Below are positions 52,607 through 62,728 of a stretch of DNA of 64,000 nt, piece by piece; the first letter of the stretch is position 1; each line of letters starts with the position of its first letter. The position numbers and the translations under genes are program-made. The notes under the pieces are model-generated. The model was not told the origin of the DNA, did no database searches, and saw only the letters and a program-made list of their open reading frames with translations. This DNA comes from Brevibacterium sp. S111 (lineage in GTDB: Bacteria > Actinomycetota > Actinomycetes > Actinomycetales > Brevibacteriaceae). The stretch lies in contig NZ_RHFH01000002.1 of NCBI RefSeq assembly GCF_004745075.1, positions 186,001 to 250,000 on the forward strand. Reading direction: 5' to 3'.

Positions 52607-53271
52607 ATGTCCCGCTTAGCCCAATTCAACTGGGTCGGAGTCATCGACTACATCCCGGCACTGCTGCAGGGTCTGTACTACACGCTGCTCGTCTCCGTCG
52701 TCGGACTCATCATCGGCTTCATCCTCGGTGCGATCTTCGGCCTCGGCCGCATCTCCCGCAGCAGGATCGTCTACAGCCTCTCGACCGTCTACATCGAGGT
52801 CCTGCGCGGGACCCCCGTGCTCGTGCAGGCGATCTGGATCTACTTCGCCCTGCCGCTCATCATCGGCTTCAACATTCCCTCACTGACCGCCGGCATCGTC
52901 GTCATCGGCCTGAACTCCGGAGCCTATATCGCCGAGATCGTCCGCGGCGCGGTGCAGTCGGTGGAGAAGGGGCAGATGGAGGCCGGACGGTCTCTCGGGC
53001 TCTCCCAGCACCTGACGATGCGCTATGTCATCTGGCCGCAGGCGTTCAAGCGGATGATCCCACCGCTGGGCAACCAGTTCATCATCAGCATCAAAGACAC
53101 CTCGCTGCTGTCGGTCATCCTCGTTCCCGAACTCATCTTTCAGGGCCGCCTCGTCGCGTCCAACCACTTCAACGCCGTCGAGATCTATACGACGGTCGCG
53201 ATCTTCTACCTGGTCATCACGCTGACTCTGTCGAAGGTCCTCAATGTCATGGAGAAGAGGCTGACTCACTG

Positions 53272-53272
<1 letters not shown>
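52607..53272 (+). CDS. Polar amino-acid ABC transporter permease
   Basis: 221 residues, HisM/GlnP family. [51 protein letters not shown], and the EAA loop [40 protein letters not shown]. About five helices. GAAGGAAGAT precedes the ATG. It overlaps the ATPase start by one base. Confidence 0.94.
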
Positions 53273-53997
<725 letters not shown>

Positions 53998-54099
53998 GAA
54001 CCCTCGACACGGTGCTGTGGGAACGTCCCGGCAGATGATGGGAGCAAGGTAAGGGAACTCGAACCCCTGAGAGCCTCACACCGGAGCAGAGTCGACGGT

Positions 54100-54783
54100 T
54101 CAGCCGAGCGCGGGTTCGACGCGGATCGCCTCGGCGGCGTCGAGGGCGAGTTCGACGCTCTCACCGTCGATGTCCACGGCGATCGAGGACGCCGCTGAGC
54201 TGATTGCCGTCACCGTCAGGCGCGTGCCGATGACGATCCCTCGGTCGGTGAGATAGCGCAGCAGCTCGGGAGACCGGTCGGAGACACGCACGACCGAGAC
54301 CTCCTCTCCGGGGGTGGTCTCCTCCAAACGGCGACTCGGGAACGAGGCGGTGTGCCCCTGCGCATCGGGGATGGGATCACCGTGCGGGTCCCGGTCCGGG
54401 TCTCCGAGGGCGGCGTTCATCCGCTCGAGCACGAGGTCGGAGACGGCATGTTCGAGCCGGTCGGCCTCCTCGTGGACCTGGTCCCAGGTCAGTCCGAGGG
54501 CTTCGACGAGGTAGGTTTCGACGATCCGGTGGCGTCGGACGATCTCCACGGCGGTCCGCCGCCCCGCGTCGGTCAGGACGATCTGCCCATAGGGTTCGTA
54601 GTCGATATAGCCGTCGCGGGCGAGCTTCTTGAGGTTCGCCGATACCGTCGAGGCGGTCACACCGAGCTGTTCGGCCAGGTCCGTCGTGGCGGGGCGACCG
54701 CCCGGCCATTCGTAGGCCTTCCAGATGAGGGTGACATAGTCCTCGACCATCCGAGTCACTGCAGGGCGCGGCATGATCGTCAT
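54100..54783 (-). CDS. DtxR/MntR-family metal-dependent regulator
   Basis: About 227 residues. N-terminal HTH MVEDYVTLIWKAYEW, TTDLAEQLGVTASTVSANLKKLARDGYIDYEPYGQIVLTDAG; dimerisation and metal part RRHRIVETYLVEALGLTWDQVHEEADRLEHAVSDLVLERM (typical Glu/His ligands); C-terminal SH3-like FeoA domain. The pattern favours an MntR-like manganese or iron sensor. Start 54783 or 54774 (two ATGs). It follows the antiporter gene by one base and may regulate it. Confidence 0.9.
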   Translation of the reverse strand: MTIMPRPAVTRMVEDYVTLIWKAYEWPGGRPATTDLAEQLGVTASTVSANLKKLARDGYIDYEPYGQIVLTDAGRRTAVEIVRRHRIVETYLVEALGLTWDQVHEEADRLEHAVSDLVLERMNAALGDPDRDPHGDPIPDAQGHTASFPSRRLEETTPGEEVSVVRVSDRSPELLRYLTDRGIVIGTRLTVTAISSAASSIAVDIDGESVELALDAAEAIRVEPALG

Positions 54784-54784
54784 T

Positions 54785-56068
54785 CTACGCACGTGCCTTC
54801 GCCCGATCGGTGGGTGCCGCCTCGGCGAGGGCATCACCGCGGGTCTCATCTGAGCTCTCATGCCCGGATCGGCGGAAGGGTGCGGCCAGCGTGGGCAGGA
54901 TGTGGCGACGGTGAAGGACGAGGAAGACGATCGCCAGTCCCGCCTGAATCGCCGAGAGCACAAAGCGTCCGGACGTGTCCGTGACGAAGAACTGCAGCCC
55001 GAACAGTCCCGCCAGACCCAGCGCCGGTGCCCAGTGGAAGCGCAGCGCGAGGATGATCGCCACGCCGAGGATGGTCTGCGTGGCCGTGAGCGTGAACTCC
55101 TCGACCTGGCGAGGGTCCAGGGGCAGCCCGAACCCGCCCCCGCCGGCGAAGTGCGCGATCGGCAGGGACCCGACCAGCAGACTCCATTGGTTGACCTTCG
55201 CGGCGATGAGCGTGCCGATCGCCGCCCGGCCCATCCCGCGCAGGGCGAACATCGCGGCGATGACGAACTCGGGTGCCTCCGAGGCCAGAGGGGCCAGCCA
55301 TTGGACGAGGAAGTAGCTGTCGATGCCGATGCTCTGCCCCGAGGCCACGAGCGCCTCAGCGAAGGGTTCGGCGCTGAGCAGGATGATCGCCGCGGAGACG
55401 ACGAACAGGGCGATCACGGTCGCCCGTCGGCCCCTCGTCGGCATTGCCGCGATGTCGGCGGCGGCACCGACGAATTCGCCTTCCGCGTCTCCGGCGGACC
55501 GGCCGGCGCGCCAGAGGTAGGCGGCGAAGACGAGCACGAGTCCGATGCCGAACCATATCGGGATGCTGCCGATGAGCGGGATGGCGAAGGCGAGGACACC
55601 GAGGATGATGAGGAACCCGATGTCCATCCGGCTGCCGGGCTCGAGTCGCAGCGAGGCCGGTGCGTCGGCGGCCCTGCGCTTGGTCATCCGGCGGGCGGCG
55701 AGGAGGGCGATGATGACCACGAGCGGCCAGCCGAAGCCGAGCAGCAGCCGGTTCGATCCGGTCATGTTCGCGGCCGCGAAGTGCAGGTAGTCGGGATCGG
55801 AACCGGAACGGAAGGCGTAGAAGAGGTCGACGGCGTATTCGGGGAGGACGGCGATGAGCGCCAGCAGGGCGATCGCCAGGGCTCCCGAGATGTCCTTCTG
55901 CACCGCCTCGGCGGCCCAGGCCAGGAGGAAGGCGGCAGCGACGATCGCGGTGCCGAAGGCGAGGAGATCGAGGACGGGGGCCGCCTCGGTGCCGGTGATG
56001 CGCAGCACCACGGCGGGTGCGGCGATGAGCAGGCACACCGTGATGCGGCGAAGGAGCGCTGTGGGCAT
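54785..56068 (-). CDS. CaCA-family cation antiporter
   Basis: 427 residues with about 11 hydrophobic segments. Two inverted alpha-repeats are visible: ALIAVLPEYAVDLFYAF and WLAPLASEAPEFVIAAMFALRGMG, each with the acidic residue of sodium/calcium exchangers. The link to a DtxR-like regulator suggests manganese or calcium efflux; inference. The C-terminal tail is hydrophilic. Confidence 0.88.
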   Translation of the reverse strand: MPTALLRRITVCLLIAAPAVVLRITGTEAAPVLDLLAFGTAIVAAAFLLAWAAEAVQKDISGALAIALLALIAVLPEYAVDLFYAFRSGSDPDYLHFAAANMTGSNRLLLGFGWPLVVIIALLAARRMTKRRAADAPASLRLEPGSRMDIGFLIILGVLAFAIPLIGSIPIWFGIGLVLVFAAYLWRAGRSAGDAEGEFVGAAADIAAMPTRGRRATVIALFVVSAAIILLSAEPFAEALVASGQSIGIDSYFLVQWLAPLASEAPEFVIAAMFALRGMGRAAIGTLIAAKVNQWSLLVGSLPIAHFAGGGGFGLPLDPRQVEEFTLTATQTILGVAIILALRFHWAPALGLAGLFGLQFFVTDTSGRFVLSAIQAGLAIVFLVLHRRHILPTLAAPFRRSGHESSDETRGDALAEAAPTDRAKARA

Positions 56069-56142
56069 GTCTTCCAGACTTCCCGGCGCGAATCGGGTGT
56101 GTCTACGGACAACTGAGACTTAGACGTCTCCAACAATCGCAT

Positions 56143-56184
56143 CGGCCCCCGCGATCCGTCTGATTCTGCGGTTCGCGGGGGCCG
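56143..56184 (-). terminator. Terminator after the UvrA-like gene
   Basis: CGGCCCCCGCGA (56143-56154) pairs with TCGCGGGGGCCG (56173-56184) across an 18-base loop, 26 bases beyond the stop of the minus-strand gene. No T-run. Confidence 0.65.
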
Positions 56185-56209
56185 GGCAGCAGGGTTCGTG
56201 TGCTTGAGA

Positions 56210-58810
56210 TCACCGGTCGGCGGACAGTGCCGCGGCCAGGTATCTCGCCGAGGGGCCCGCCCCGTCGGCGACGATGTCCGCGGGTGTGCCCGCGGCCACC
56301 ACCCGTCCGCCGTCGTCTCCGGCCCCGGGACCGAGCTCGATGACGTGGTCGGCGACGGCGACGACCCGCATATCGAGCTCGACCATGACGACGGTGTTGC
56401 CGGCATCGACGAGTCTCTGCAGGTGAGCGACGAGACGGTCGGCATCGGCGCAGTGCAGCCCCGACGTCGGCTCGTCGAGCACGTAGAGTGTGTCTCCGCG
56501 CTGTGAGCGCTGCAGTTCGCTGGCGAGCTTGACCCTTTGGGCTTCGCCGCCTGAGAGTTCGGTTGCGGGTTGGCCGAGGCGCAGATACCCGAGTCCGACG
56601 TCGATGAGTGCGGTCAGCGAGCGGATGATGTCGAATTCGCCGGTGAAGAACTCGTGGGCCTCTTCGACGCTCATGTCGAGGATCTCGGCGACATTGCGTC
56701 CGCGCCAGACGATTTCGAGGGTGCTCGATTGGAAGCGGGTTCCGTGGCAGTCCGGGCACTCGGTGTAGACCGAGGGCAGGAAGAGCAGCTCGACCATCAC
56801 CGAGCCCTCACCTTCGCAGGTCGGGCAGCGGCCGCCGGCGACGTTGAAGGAGAACCGGCCGGGTCTGTAGCCGCGTTCTCGGGCTTCGGGAGTTTCGGAG
56901 AAGCGGCGACGCACATGGTCGAACAGGCCCGTGTAGGTCGCAACGTTCGAGCGCGGGGTGCGCCCGATGGGTCTCTGATCGATGCTCACGACCCGCCGGA
57001 TGTCCGTGAGATCGCCGGTGACGCTGCCGCGCAGTTCCTCGGATTCGTCGACGAGCAGCAGCTCGTCGCCCTCGGGTTCGGTTTCGCGAGCCTCGGCGGG
57101 AGCACCGAGCCGGTCGCCGACGATCACGGGAAGCACCTGGCTGACCAGGCTGGACTTGCCTGAACCCGAGACACCGGTGACCGCGGTGAGCGCTCCCAGC
57201 GGGACCTGAAGGCTCACATCGTCGAGGTTGTTGCGTCGGATGTTCTCCAAGCGCATCCAGCCCTGCGGTGAGCGGGGTTCGTGCGGGTCCAGTCCGCGAT
57301 TGCCGAAGACGTACCCCCGAGTCACGGAGTCCTCGATCTCGGCGAGACCGGCCGTGGGGCCGCTGTAGAGGACGTCTCCGCCGCGTTCTCCGGCCCCGGG
57401 TCCGATGTCGACGAGCCAGTCGGCGTGCCGCATGATGTCGACGGAATGTTCGACGACGAAGAGACTGTTGCCGCGCGCCTTCAGCCCGTCGAGGATGCCG
57501 ACAAGAGCGTCGACGTCCTGCGGGTGCAGACCGGCCGAGGGTTCGTCGAGCACATAGACGACCCCGAAGAGCTCCGAGGTCAGCTGCGTGGCCAGTCGCA
57601 GACGCTGCAGCTCCCCTCCGGACAGCGTCGGGGTGGTCCGATCGAGCGAGAGGTATCCGAGCCCGAGATCGCTGATGGGTCGCAGTCGGTCGATGAGACC
57701 CTCGCCGAGGCGGACCGTCGTCGCTCGCTTCTCCGCGGAGGGATCTGCCGTGGTCGGATGACGGTCCGCGGCTGGGTCGTCCGATGATGCCTTGGCCGCG
57801 GCGACGGCCTCGTTGAGGACGGTCATGAGTTCGTGCAGCGGAAGAGCGGAGAATTCGGCGATGTCGAGCCCGGCGATCGTCACGGACAGGGCTTCGGGTT
57901 TGAGCTTCTTGCCGTGGCAGACCGGGCAGGGTCCGGCGGCGAGGAACTCGGCCACCCGCCGTTTCATCGCTGCGCTCTTCGTGTTCGCGAAGGTGTCGAG
58001 CACATATTTCCGGGCGCCGACGAACGTTCCCGAGTAGGTCGGTTCGGTGCCCGCGGCGATCGCTTCGCGCGCCTCGGCGAGGGTGAGCCGGGAGTGGACG
58101 GGAAGGTGCGGGGTCTCCTCGGTGTAGAGGATCCAGTCGCGGTGCTCGCGCGGCAGGTCCTGCCAGGGCACGTCGACGTCGTAGCCGAGGGCCACGAGCA
58201 CATCGCGCAGCTGGTGGCCGTGCCAGGCCTTCGGCCAGGACGCGATCGCGCGTTCCCTGATCGTCAGCGTCGGGTCCGGGACCATCCTCTCCTCCGGCAC
58301 CTCATAGACGCGGCCGATCCCATGGCATTCGGGGCAGGCGCCTTCGACGGTGTTCGTCGAGAAGTCCTCGGCCAGGAGCATCGGCTCATCGTCCGGGTAG
58401 TGGCCGGCCCGTGAGTAGAGCATGCGCACGAGGCTGGAGACGGTCGTGATGCTGCCGACGCTCGAGCGGGCGCTGCGTCCGCCGCGCTGCTGCTGCAGGG
58501 CCACGGCCGGCGGCATGCCCGTGATCGAATCGACGTCCGGGACTCCGGCCTGATCGATGAGTCGCCGGGCGTAGGGGGCTACGGATTCGAGGTAGCGGCG
58601 TTGGGATTCCGCGTACAGGGTCCCGAAGGCCAAGGAGGATTTGCCCGACCCGGACACTCCGGTGAACACGACGAGTGCGTCCCGGGGCACGCTGAGATCG
58701 ATATCGCGCAGATTGTGCTCCCTCGCCCCGCGGACCCTCACGTCCGATTGGATCTCGGGGGAGTGCGTCGGATGCGAGTGAGTCGGATCCGAATGCGCGG
58801 AGGAGGTCAT
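56210..58810 (-). CDS. UvrA2-like ABC ATPase (excinuclease-A family)
   Basis: 866 residues, shorter than housekeeping UvrA (about 950), like the UvrA2/DrrC class that lacks the UvrB-binding domain. Two ATPase modules: Walker A GVSGSGKSSLAFGTLYAESQ (about residue 50) and GVSGSGKSSLVSQVLP (about 545), signatures LSGGELQRLRLA and LSGGEAQRVKLA, Walker B YVLDEPSAGLHPQD and YVLDEPTSGLHCAD. Zinc modules CPVCHGKKL and CPTCEGEG...CPDCHG. Such proteins are linked to resistance against DNA-intercalating drugs or DNA damage. It lies beside a drug exporter. Confidence 0.93.
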   Translation of the reverse strand: MTSSAHSDPTHSHPTHSPEIQSDVRVRGAREHNLRDIDLSVPRDALVVFTGVSGSGKSSLAFGTLYAESQRRYLESVAPYARRLIDQAGVPDVDSITGMPPAVALQQQRGGRSARSSVGSITTVSSLVRMLYSRAGHYPDDEPMLLAEDFSTNTVEGACPECHGIGRVYEVPEERMVPDPTLTIRERAIASWPKAWHGHQLRDVLVALGYDVDVPWQDLPREHRDWILYTEETPHLPVHSRLTLAEAREAIAAGTEPTYSGTFVGARKYVLDTFANTKSAAMKRRVAEFLAAGPCPVCHGKKLKPEALSVTIAGLDIAEFSALPLHELMTVLNEAVAAAKASSDDPAADRHPTTADPSAEKRATTVRLGEGLIDRLRPISDLGLGYLSLDRTTPTLSGGELQRLRLATQLTSELFGVVYVLDEPSAGLHPQDVDALVGILDGLKARGNSLFVVEHSVDIMRHADWLVDIGPGAGERGGDVLYSGPTAGLAEIEDSVTRGYVFGNRGLDPHEPRSPQGWMRLENIRRNNLDDVSLQVPLGALTAVTGVSGSGKSSLVSQVLPVIVGDRLGAPAEARETEPEGDELLLVDESEELRGSVTGDLTDIRRVVSIDQRPIGRTPRSNVATYTGLFDHVRRRFSETPEARERGYRPGRFSFNVAGGRCPTCEGEGSVMVELLFLPSVYTECPDCHGTRFQSSTLEIVWRGRNVAEILDMSVEEAHEFFTGEFDIIRSLTALIDVGLGYLRLGQPATELSGGEAQRVKLASELQRSQRGDTLYVLDEPTSGLHCADADRLVAHLQRLVDAGNTVVMVELDMRVVAVADHVIELGPGAGDDGGRVVAAGTPADIVADGAGPSARYLAAALSADR

Positions 58811-58862
58811 GACGTCACCGTACCAAGGGCGGAGTCGAACTCGCCGAGGCGGCCACAGACGC

Positions 58863-58896
58863 GACCGCTGTCCCGGGGTTCCCCGGGACAGCGGTC
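58863..58896. terminator. Strong 16-bp hairpin between the UvrA-like and MFS genes
   Basis: GACCGCTGTCCCGGGG (58863-58878), TT, then its exact complement (58881-58896). It lies 18 bases after the stop of the minus-strand MFS gene and before the UvrA-like start, so it probably ends the MFS transcript. Confidence 0.75.
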
Positions 58897-58914
58897 ATGC
58901 GGTCGGTGCGCCGA

Positions 58915-60420
58915 TCATTCCGCGGGTGCGCCGGCGCTCGGTTCGACCACCTCGGCGGTGTGATCTTCCTGGTCTTCGGGCTTCTTGATGAAGAAGGCGA
59001 GGACGACGGACACGAGCGCGATGACCGCGGCCAGCAGGAACGCCGTCTGCGCACCGGGAGCACCGGCCTCGGCCACGGTCCGACCGGCGGCCTGACCGGA
59101 GTGCAGGGCCGCGGAGTAGATCGAGATGAGCAGGGCCGTGCCCGCCGCACCCGCGACCTGCTGCAGGGTGTTGAGCGCGGCCGAGCCGTGCGAGTACAGG
59201 CGACGGTCGAGCGAACCCAGGGACGCCGAGAACAGCGGTGTGAACGAGGCGGCCAGGCCCACGGACATCCCGGTCTGGACGACGACGAGGACCCAGGTGG
59301 GCGTCGCCGGAGTCACGATCGAGTACGAGAACATCGCCACGGCGATGAGGATCGTGCCGGGGACGAGCAGCGTCTTCGGGCCCCGTGCGTCGTAGATGCG
59401 ACCCATGACGGGACCGAGCAGACCCATGAGGACCGATCCGGGCAGGAGCACGAGTCCCGACTGGGTGGCGTTGAGCCCGGCGACGTTCTGCAGGTACAGC
59501 GGCAGCAGGGAGAAGGTGCCGAACATCGCCAGCGCCACCACGGCCATGATGACCACGGAGATGACGTAGTTGCGGGAGTTGAACACGCGCAGGTCGAGCA
59601 GGGCGCCGTCGCGGCGCTGCAGGACGAGCTGACGCCACACGAAGAAGCCGAGGAACACGACGCCGCCGCCGATCGCACTCCAGGCCAGACCGGCCGAAGC
59701 GCCACCGCCGGAACCGCCGGAGCCGAACTGGCTGAGGCCGAAGACGATGCCGCCGAAGCCCAGCGCGGAGAGCACGATCGAGAGGACGTCGATGGGAGCG
59801 TGGGTGGACTCGCCGAGGTTGGTCATCCACTTCGCGCCGAGTCCCAGGGCGACGAGGCCGATCGGCAGGACGATGGCGAAGAGCCAGCGCCAGCCGAGGC
59901 TGTCGAGGACGATGCCCGACATCGTCGGTCCGATGGCCGGGGCCAGGGAGATGACGAGGCCGACGCGGCCCATCATGCGGCCGCGCGAATGCGGCGGGAC
60001 GACGTTCATCATCGTCGTCATCAGCAGCGGCATCATGATGCCCGTACCGCCGGCCTGGACGATGCGGCCGATGAGCAGGAGTGAGAAGCCGGGTGAGACG
60101 AGGCAGATGAGGGTGCCTGCGCTGAAGAGGATCATCGCGGCCAGGAAGATCTGGCGCGTAGTGAAGCGCTGGAGCAGGAAGCCGGTGGTCGGGATGACCA
60201 CGGCCATGGTGAGCATGAAGGCACTCGTCATCCACTGGCCGAGTTCCGGCGGGATGTCGAGGGAGGCGTTGAGCTCGGGGATGGCGATGGCCATCGTGGT
60301 CTCATTGAGGATGGCCACGAAGGCGGCCACGAGCAGCAGCCAGATGACCCGCATCCCGGCGGGATCGATGGTCTCCTGCTGCGGGGCCTGCGCGCGTGCG
60401 GGTGAGCTGTCGCTGGACAA
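58915..60420 (-). CDS. DHA2-family MFS multidrug exporter
   Basis: 501 residues, 14 helices. VIWLLLVAAFVAILNETTMAIAIPELNASL, FLLQRFTTRQIFLAAM and the LAPAIGPTMSGIVLDSLGWRWLF motif C are typical of EmrB/LmrB-like exporters. Hydrophilic, acidic C-terminus. It may work with the UvrA2-like protein against intercalating compounds; inference from adjacency. Confidence 0.92.
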   Translation of the reverse strand: MSSDSSPARAQAPQQETIDPAGMRVIWLLLVAAFVAILNETTMAIAIPELNASLDIPPELGQWMTSAFMLTMAVVIPTTGFLLQRFTTRQIFLAAMILFSAGTLICLVSPGFSLLLIGRIVQAGGTGIMMPLLMTTMMNVVPPHSRGRMMGRVGLVISLAPAIGPTMSGIVLDSLGWRWLFAIVLPIGLVALGLGAKWMTNLGESTHAPIDVLSIVLSALGFGGIVFGLSQFGSGGSGGGASAGLAWSAIGGGVVFLGFFVWRQLVLQRRDGALLDLRVFNSRNYVISVVIMAVVALAMFGTFSLLPLYLQNVAGLNATQSGLVLLPGSVLMGLLGPVMGRIYDARGPKTLLVPGTILIAVAMFSYSIVTPATPTWVLVVVQTGMSVGLAASFTPLFSASLGSLDRRLYSHGSAALNTLQQVAGAAGTALLISIYSAALHSGQAAGRTVAEAGAPGAQTAFLLAAVIALVSVVLAFFIKKPEDQEDHTAEVVEPSAGAPAE

Positions 60421-60779
60421 GACGGTGCTCCGTTCGGATGTATCTGTGGGGCCCTGGATGTGGGCGGAGGCCGCACGCAGATGCCGAATCGGCGCGCAGA
60501 CGAAAGTAAGAACAGCAACTCAGACTAACGTATTCCCGTTTCCGGCCGATAGTGGGGAGAACCCGAAACCTCAGCGATCTCCGTCACGGCGGGCATCGGT
60601 GGCGTCCGGTCCCGCCTCGGCGAGGTCACCGGGATCTGCGATGGCGAGCGAGTTCACCGTCTCTTCGATTCGACGTATCGGATGTTCATTCCGGCGCTGT
60701 TAGCGTCGACAGCGGAAGTCACGAGCCCACTTCGGGCACGCCTCCATGTCAATCAGTCGACCGGAGCGAACAGAAGAGA
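60421..60779. other. Divergent intergenic region
   Basis: 360 bases between the MFS and CHAP genes. No supported gene or clear operator. The minus-strand ORF pieces are shadows. Confidence 0.4.
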
Positions 60780-61283
60780 ATGACTCTGAAGAACGTCACC
60801 ACGAAGACCATGACAACCGCGATGATCGCCGGAGCCGCCGTGCTCGGCACCGGATCGATGGCCTCGGCGAGCCCGGAGGCGGAGAAGAAGTTCTCGAGCA
60901 TCGGAGACTTCCTCAACCACTACAAAGGACAGTCGCCGGCGAACTCCCAGGGCAGGTATCAGGGAGAATGCGTCAGCCTCATCTCCCGGGCGCTCGAAGA
61001 GGTCCACGGTGTCGACCACGGCGCGTGGGGCGAGGCCATCGACTACCAGTCCGGCGGCTCCGGCGGGACCAAGATGAAGCAGAATGGCTTCACCTGGCAC
61101 ACGGACCAGAAGTTCGAGAACGGCGACATCCTCGTCTGGGGCACCGGGAACGACACCTCTGCTTACGGCCACATCGGCATCTACTACGAGGGACAGGTGT
61201 GGCACCAGAACTTCAACAACAACCGCACCCTGCACACCTATGACGGCCTCATCGACGGCTACCTCGGATATTGGCGAGCCTGA
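60780..61283 (+). CDS. Secreted CHAP-domain protein
   Basis: 167 residues. N-terminal signal peptide: charged MTLKNVTTKTM, hydrophobic AMIAGAAVLGTGSMA, cleavage near ASASPEA. Residues about 45-165 form a CHAP domain: GRYQGECVSLISRALEEV (catalytic Cys), GDILVWGTGNDTSAYGHIGIYYEGQVWHQNF (catalytic His). Likely a peptidoglycan amidase or endopeptidase acting outside the membrane. No SD is obvious (GAAGAGA just upstream). Confidence 0.88.
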   Translation: MTLKNVTTKTMTTAMIAGAAVLGTGSMASASPEAEKKFSSIGDFLNHYKGQSPANSQGRYQGECVSLISRALEEVHGVDHGAWGEAIDYQSGGSGGTKMKQNGFTWHTDQKFENGDILVWGTGNDTSAYGHIGIYYEGQVWHQNFNNNRTLHTYDGLIDGYLGYWRA

Positions 61284-61335
61284 AGCACTCCCGGTCTCAA
61301 GGGCCCGGCCCATAACCCGAGTACTCAGCGAACGA

Positions 61336-61370
61336 CGAAGGCTCCGAACCGCAATGGTTCGGAGCCTTCG
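61336..61370 (+). terminator. Terminator after the CHAP gene
   Basis: CGAAGGCTCCGAACC (61336-61350), GCAAT, GGTTCGGAGCCTTCG (61356-61370), followed by TGTT. A 15-bp stem 52 bases beyond the stop. Confidence 0.9.
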
Positions 61371-61401
61371 TGTTACGAGTGCTGTCTCAAAACTACTCGA
61401 G

Positions 61402-61474
61402 TGGAGGTAAGGGGACTCGAACCCCTAACCCTCTGCTTGCAAAGCAGATGCGCTACCAATTGCGCCATACCCCC
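61402..61474 (-). tRNA. tRNA-Ala (TGC)
   Basis: A 73-base cloverleaf on the minus strand: acceptor GGGGGTA / TACCTCC with one G-T pair, D-arm GCGCAATTGGTAGCGC, anticodon loop CTTTGCAAA with TGC, T-arm AGGGGTTCGAGTCCCCT. No encoded CCA. Third element after gyrA with tRNA-Ile. Confidence 0.97.
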
Positions 61475-61491
61475 GAATCGGGCTCTCACCC

Positions 61492-61608
61492 TCACACCGA
61501 GTCGGTGTGTTCGGACCATTCGGCTTGGGCACTCTGATTCAGGTGCCGCCACCGGAAGAACACTCCCAGTCCCACCGCTGTGAGACCGCTGAGAATCCAC
61601 TTCCTCAT
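61492..61608 (-). CDS. DLW-39 family micro-protein
   Basis: 38 residues: MRKWILSGLTAVGLGVFFRW, then a short acidic tail ending SEHTDSV. It has a single membrane-type helix and the conserved A-E-W...TDSV ending of the DLW-39 family, found between the tRNA genes downstream of gyrA in actinobacteria. The ribosome site CGAGGAGG lies 5-6 bases before the ATG. The DLW triplet of the family reads AEW here. Function unknown. Confidence 0.85.
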   Translation of the reverse strand: MRKWILSGLTAVGLGVFFRWRHLNQSAQAEWSEHTDSV

Positions 61609-61644
61609 GATCCTCCTCGAAAGGAAATCCCCGAACTGGGGACG

Positions 61645-61718
61645 TGGGCCTACCTGGACTTGAACCAGGGACCTCTTCGTTATCAGCGAAGCGCTCTAAC
61701 CGCCTGAGCTATAGGCCC
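61645..61718 (-). tRNA. tRNA-Ile (GAT)
   Basis: 74 bases on the minus strand: acceptor GGGCCTA/TAGGCCC, D-arm GCTCAGGCGGTTAGAGC, anticodon arm CTTCGCTGATAACGAAG with GAT, T-arm CCTGGTTCAAGTCCAGG. Complete. Confidence 0.97.
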
Positions 61719-61817
61719 TTATCGGGGTGAACCCGAAGTAAAACGATACCCAACCCCTGCCGACAAACACAAATCGGCTTCCAGTGACTCGCCTCACAGC
61801 CACACTCCCACCCAGCA

Positions 61818-61873
61818 CTACCCGACGGCGGCCCAGCAACTTGGCGCGAGGTTGCTGGGCCGCCGTCGGGTAG
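61818..61873 (-). terminator. Very strong terminator after the DUF3566 gene
   Basis: 23-base perfect arms (61818-61840 and 61851-61873) with a 10-base loop, 10 bases beyond the stop of the minus-strand gene. It separates gyrA/DUF3566 from the tRNA genes. Confidence 0.88.
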
Positions 61874-61882
61874 CAAATGGGG

Positions 61883-62728
61883 TCAGTCGTCGGTGAGGGT
61901 GAGGCTGAAGCCACCGGCGATGAGGGATCCGATGTTGTAGATGAACGCAGCCAGGGTCGACAGAGCCGTCATCAGCACGATGTTGATCACGGCGATGATG
62001 AACCCGGCGGCCACGACTCGGCCGAAGCCGAAGATGCCGACGATGCGCTCGGCCGACTCGGCGCCGGCGAGTTCGCTCATCGTCGATTCGAGACCACTCA
62101 TCACACCGGTCGCCTGCAGCACGACCCAGAGGACGATGAAGGCGACGATCGTGGCGATGCCGATGGCCACGGACATCAGGAACGACATCTTCATGACCGA
62201 CCACGGGTCGACCGCGGAGACGGTGAGGCGGACGGTGCGAGGGCCTTTCTTCTTCTTGCCCTTGCCGCTGTCGACCATGTTCTTCACACCCATCTTCACG
62301 CCGCCGGAGCTGGCGCGGACGGTGTTGGAAGCGCTTCCCATCGCCGAGGTGGCTGTGCGGTTTCCGCCGCCCGACCCCTGCGAGCCGGTCGGCTGGGACC
62401 CGGCCGGCTGAGACCCGGAGGCCTGGGAGCCGGCCGTGGCCGCCTCCTGGGCGCCGGTGTGCGCGGATGGTCCCGAACCTGTCGAAGGAGCCCTGCCGGG
62501 CTTCGGCGAAGCCTTCGGCGCGGGCGGAGCGACGACCGTGGCCTTCTGTGAGGTCTGGTTGGCAGAGCCCTGACCGGACGATGCCGGACCGGACGCCCCC
62601 TGACCGGAGCCGCTGCCGGTCGCTTCGGCTGACTTCGCGTCGTTCTTCGACGAACCCGCCGTCAGCCGCGTCGAGCCGCTCGACGTCCGTATGATCTTGC
62701 CTGAGCCTGGCTGTTTGCTATCGCTCAC
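61883..62728 (-). CDS. DUF3566 membrane protein
   Basis: 281 residues. A long low-complexity N-terminal half rich in Ser, Gly, Pro, Ala with repeated [12 protein letters not shown] units (cytoplasmic, disordered), then the DUF3566 domain: [41 protein letters not shown], and a second helix [27 protein letters not shown]. Always beside gyrA in actinobacteria; function unknown. GTG start overlapping the gyrA stop by 4 bases. Confidence 0.9.
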   Translation of the reverse strand: MSDSKQPGSGKIIRTSSGSTRLTAGSSKNDAKSAEATGSGSGQGASGPASSGQGSANQTSQKATVVAPPAPKASPKPGRAPSTGSGPSAHTGAQEAATAGSQASGSQPAGSQPTGSQGSGGGNRTATSAMGSASNTVRASSGGVKMGVKNMVDSGKGKKKKGPRTVRLTVSAVDPWSVMKMSFLMSVAIGIATIVAFIVLWVVLQATGVMSGLESTMSELAGAESAERIVGIFGFGRVVAAGFIIAVINIVLMTALSTLAAFIYNIGSLIAGGFSLTLTDD

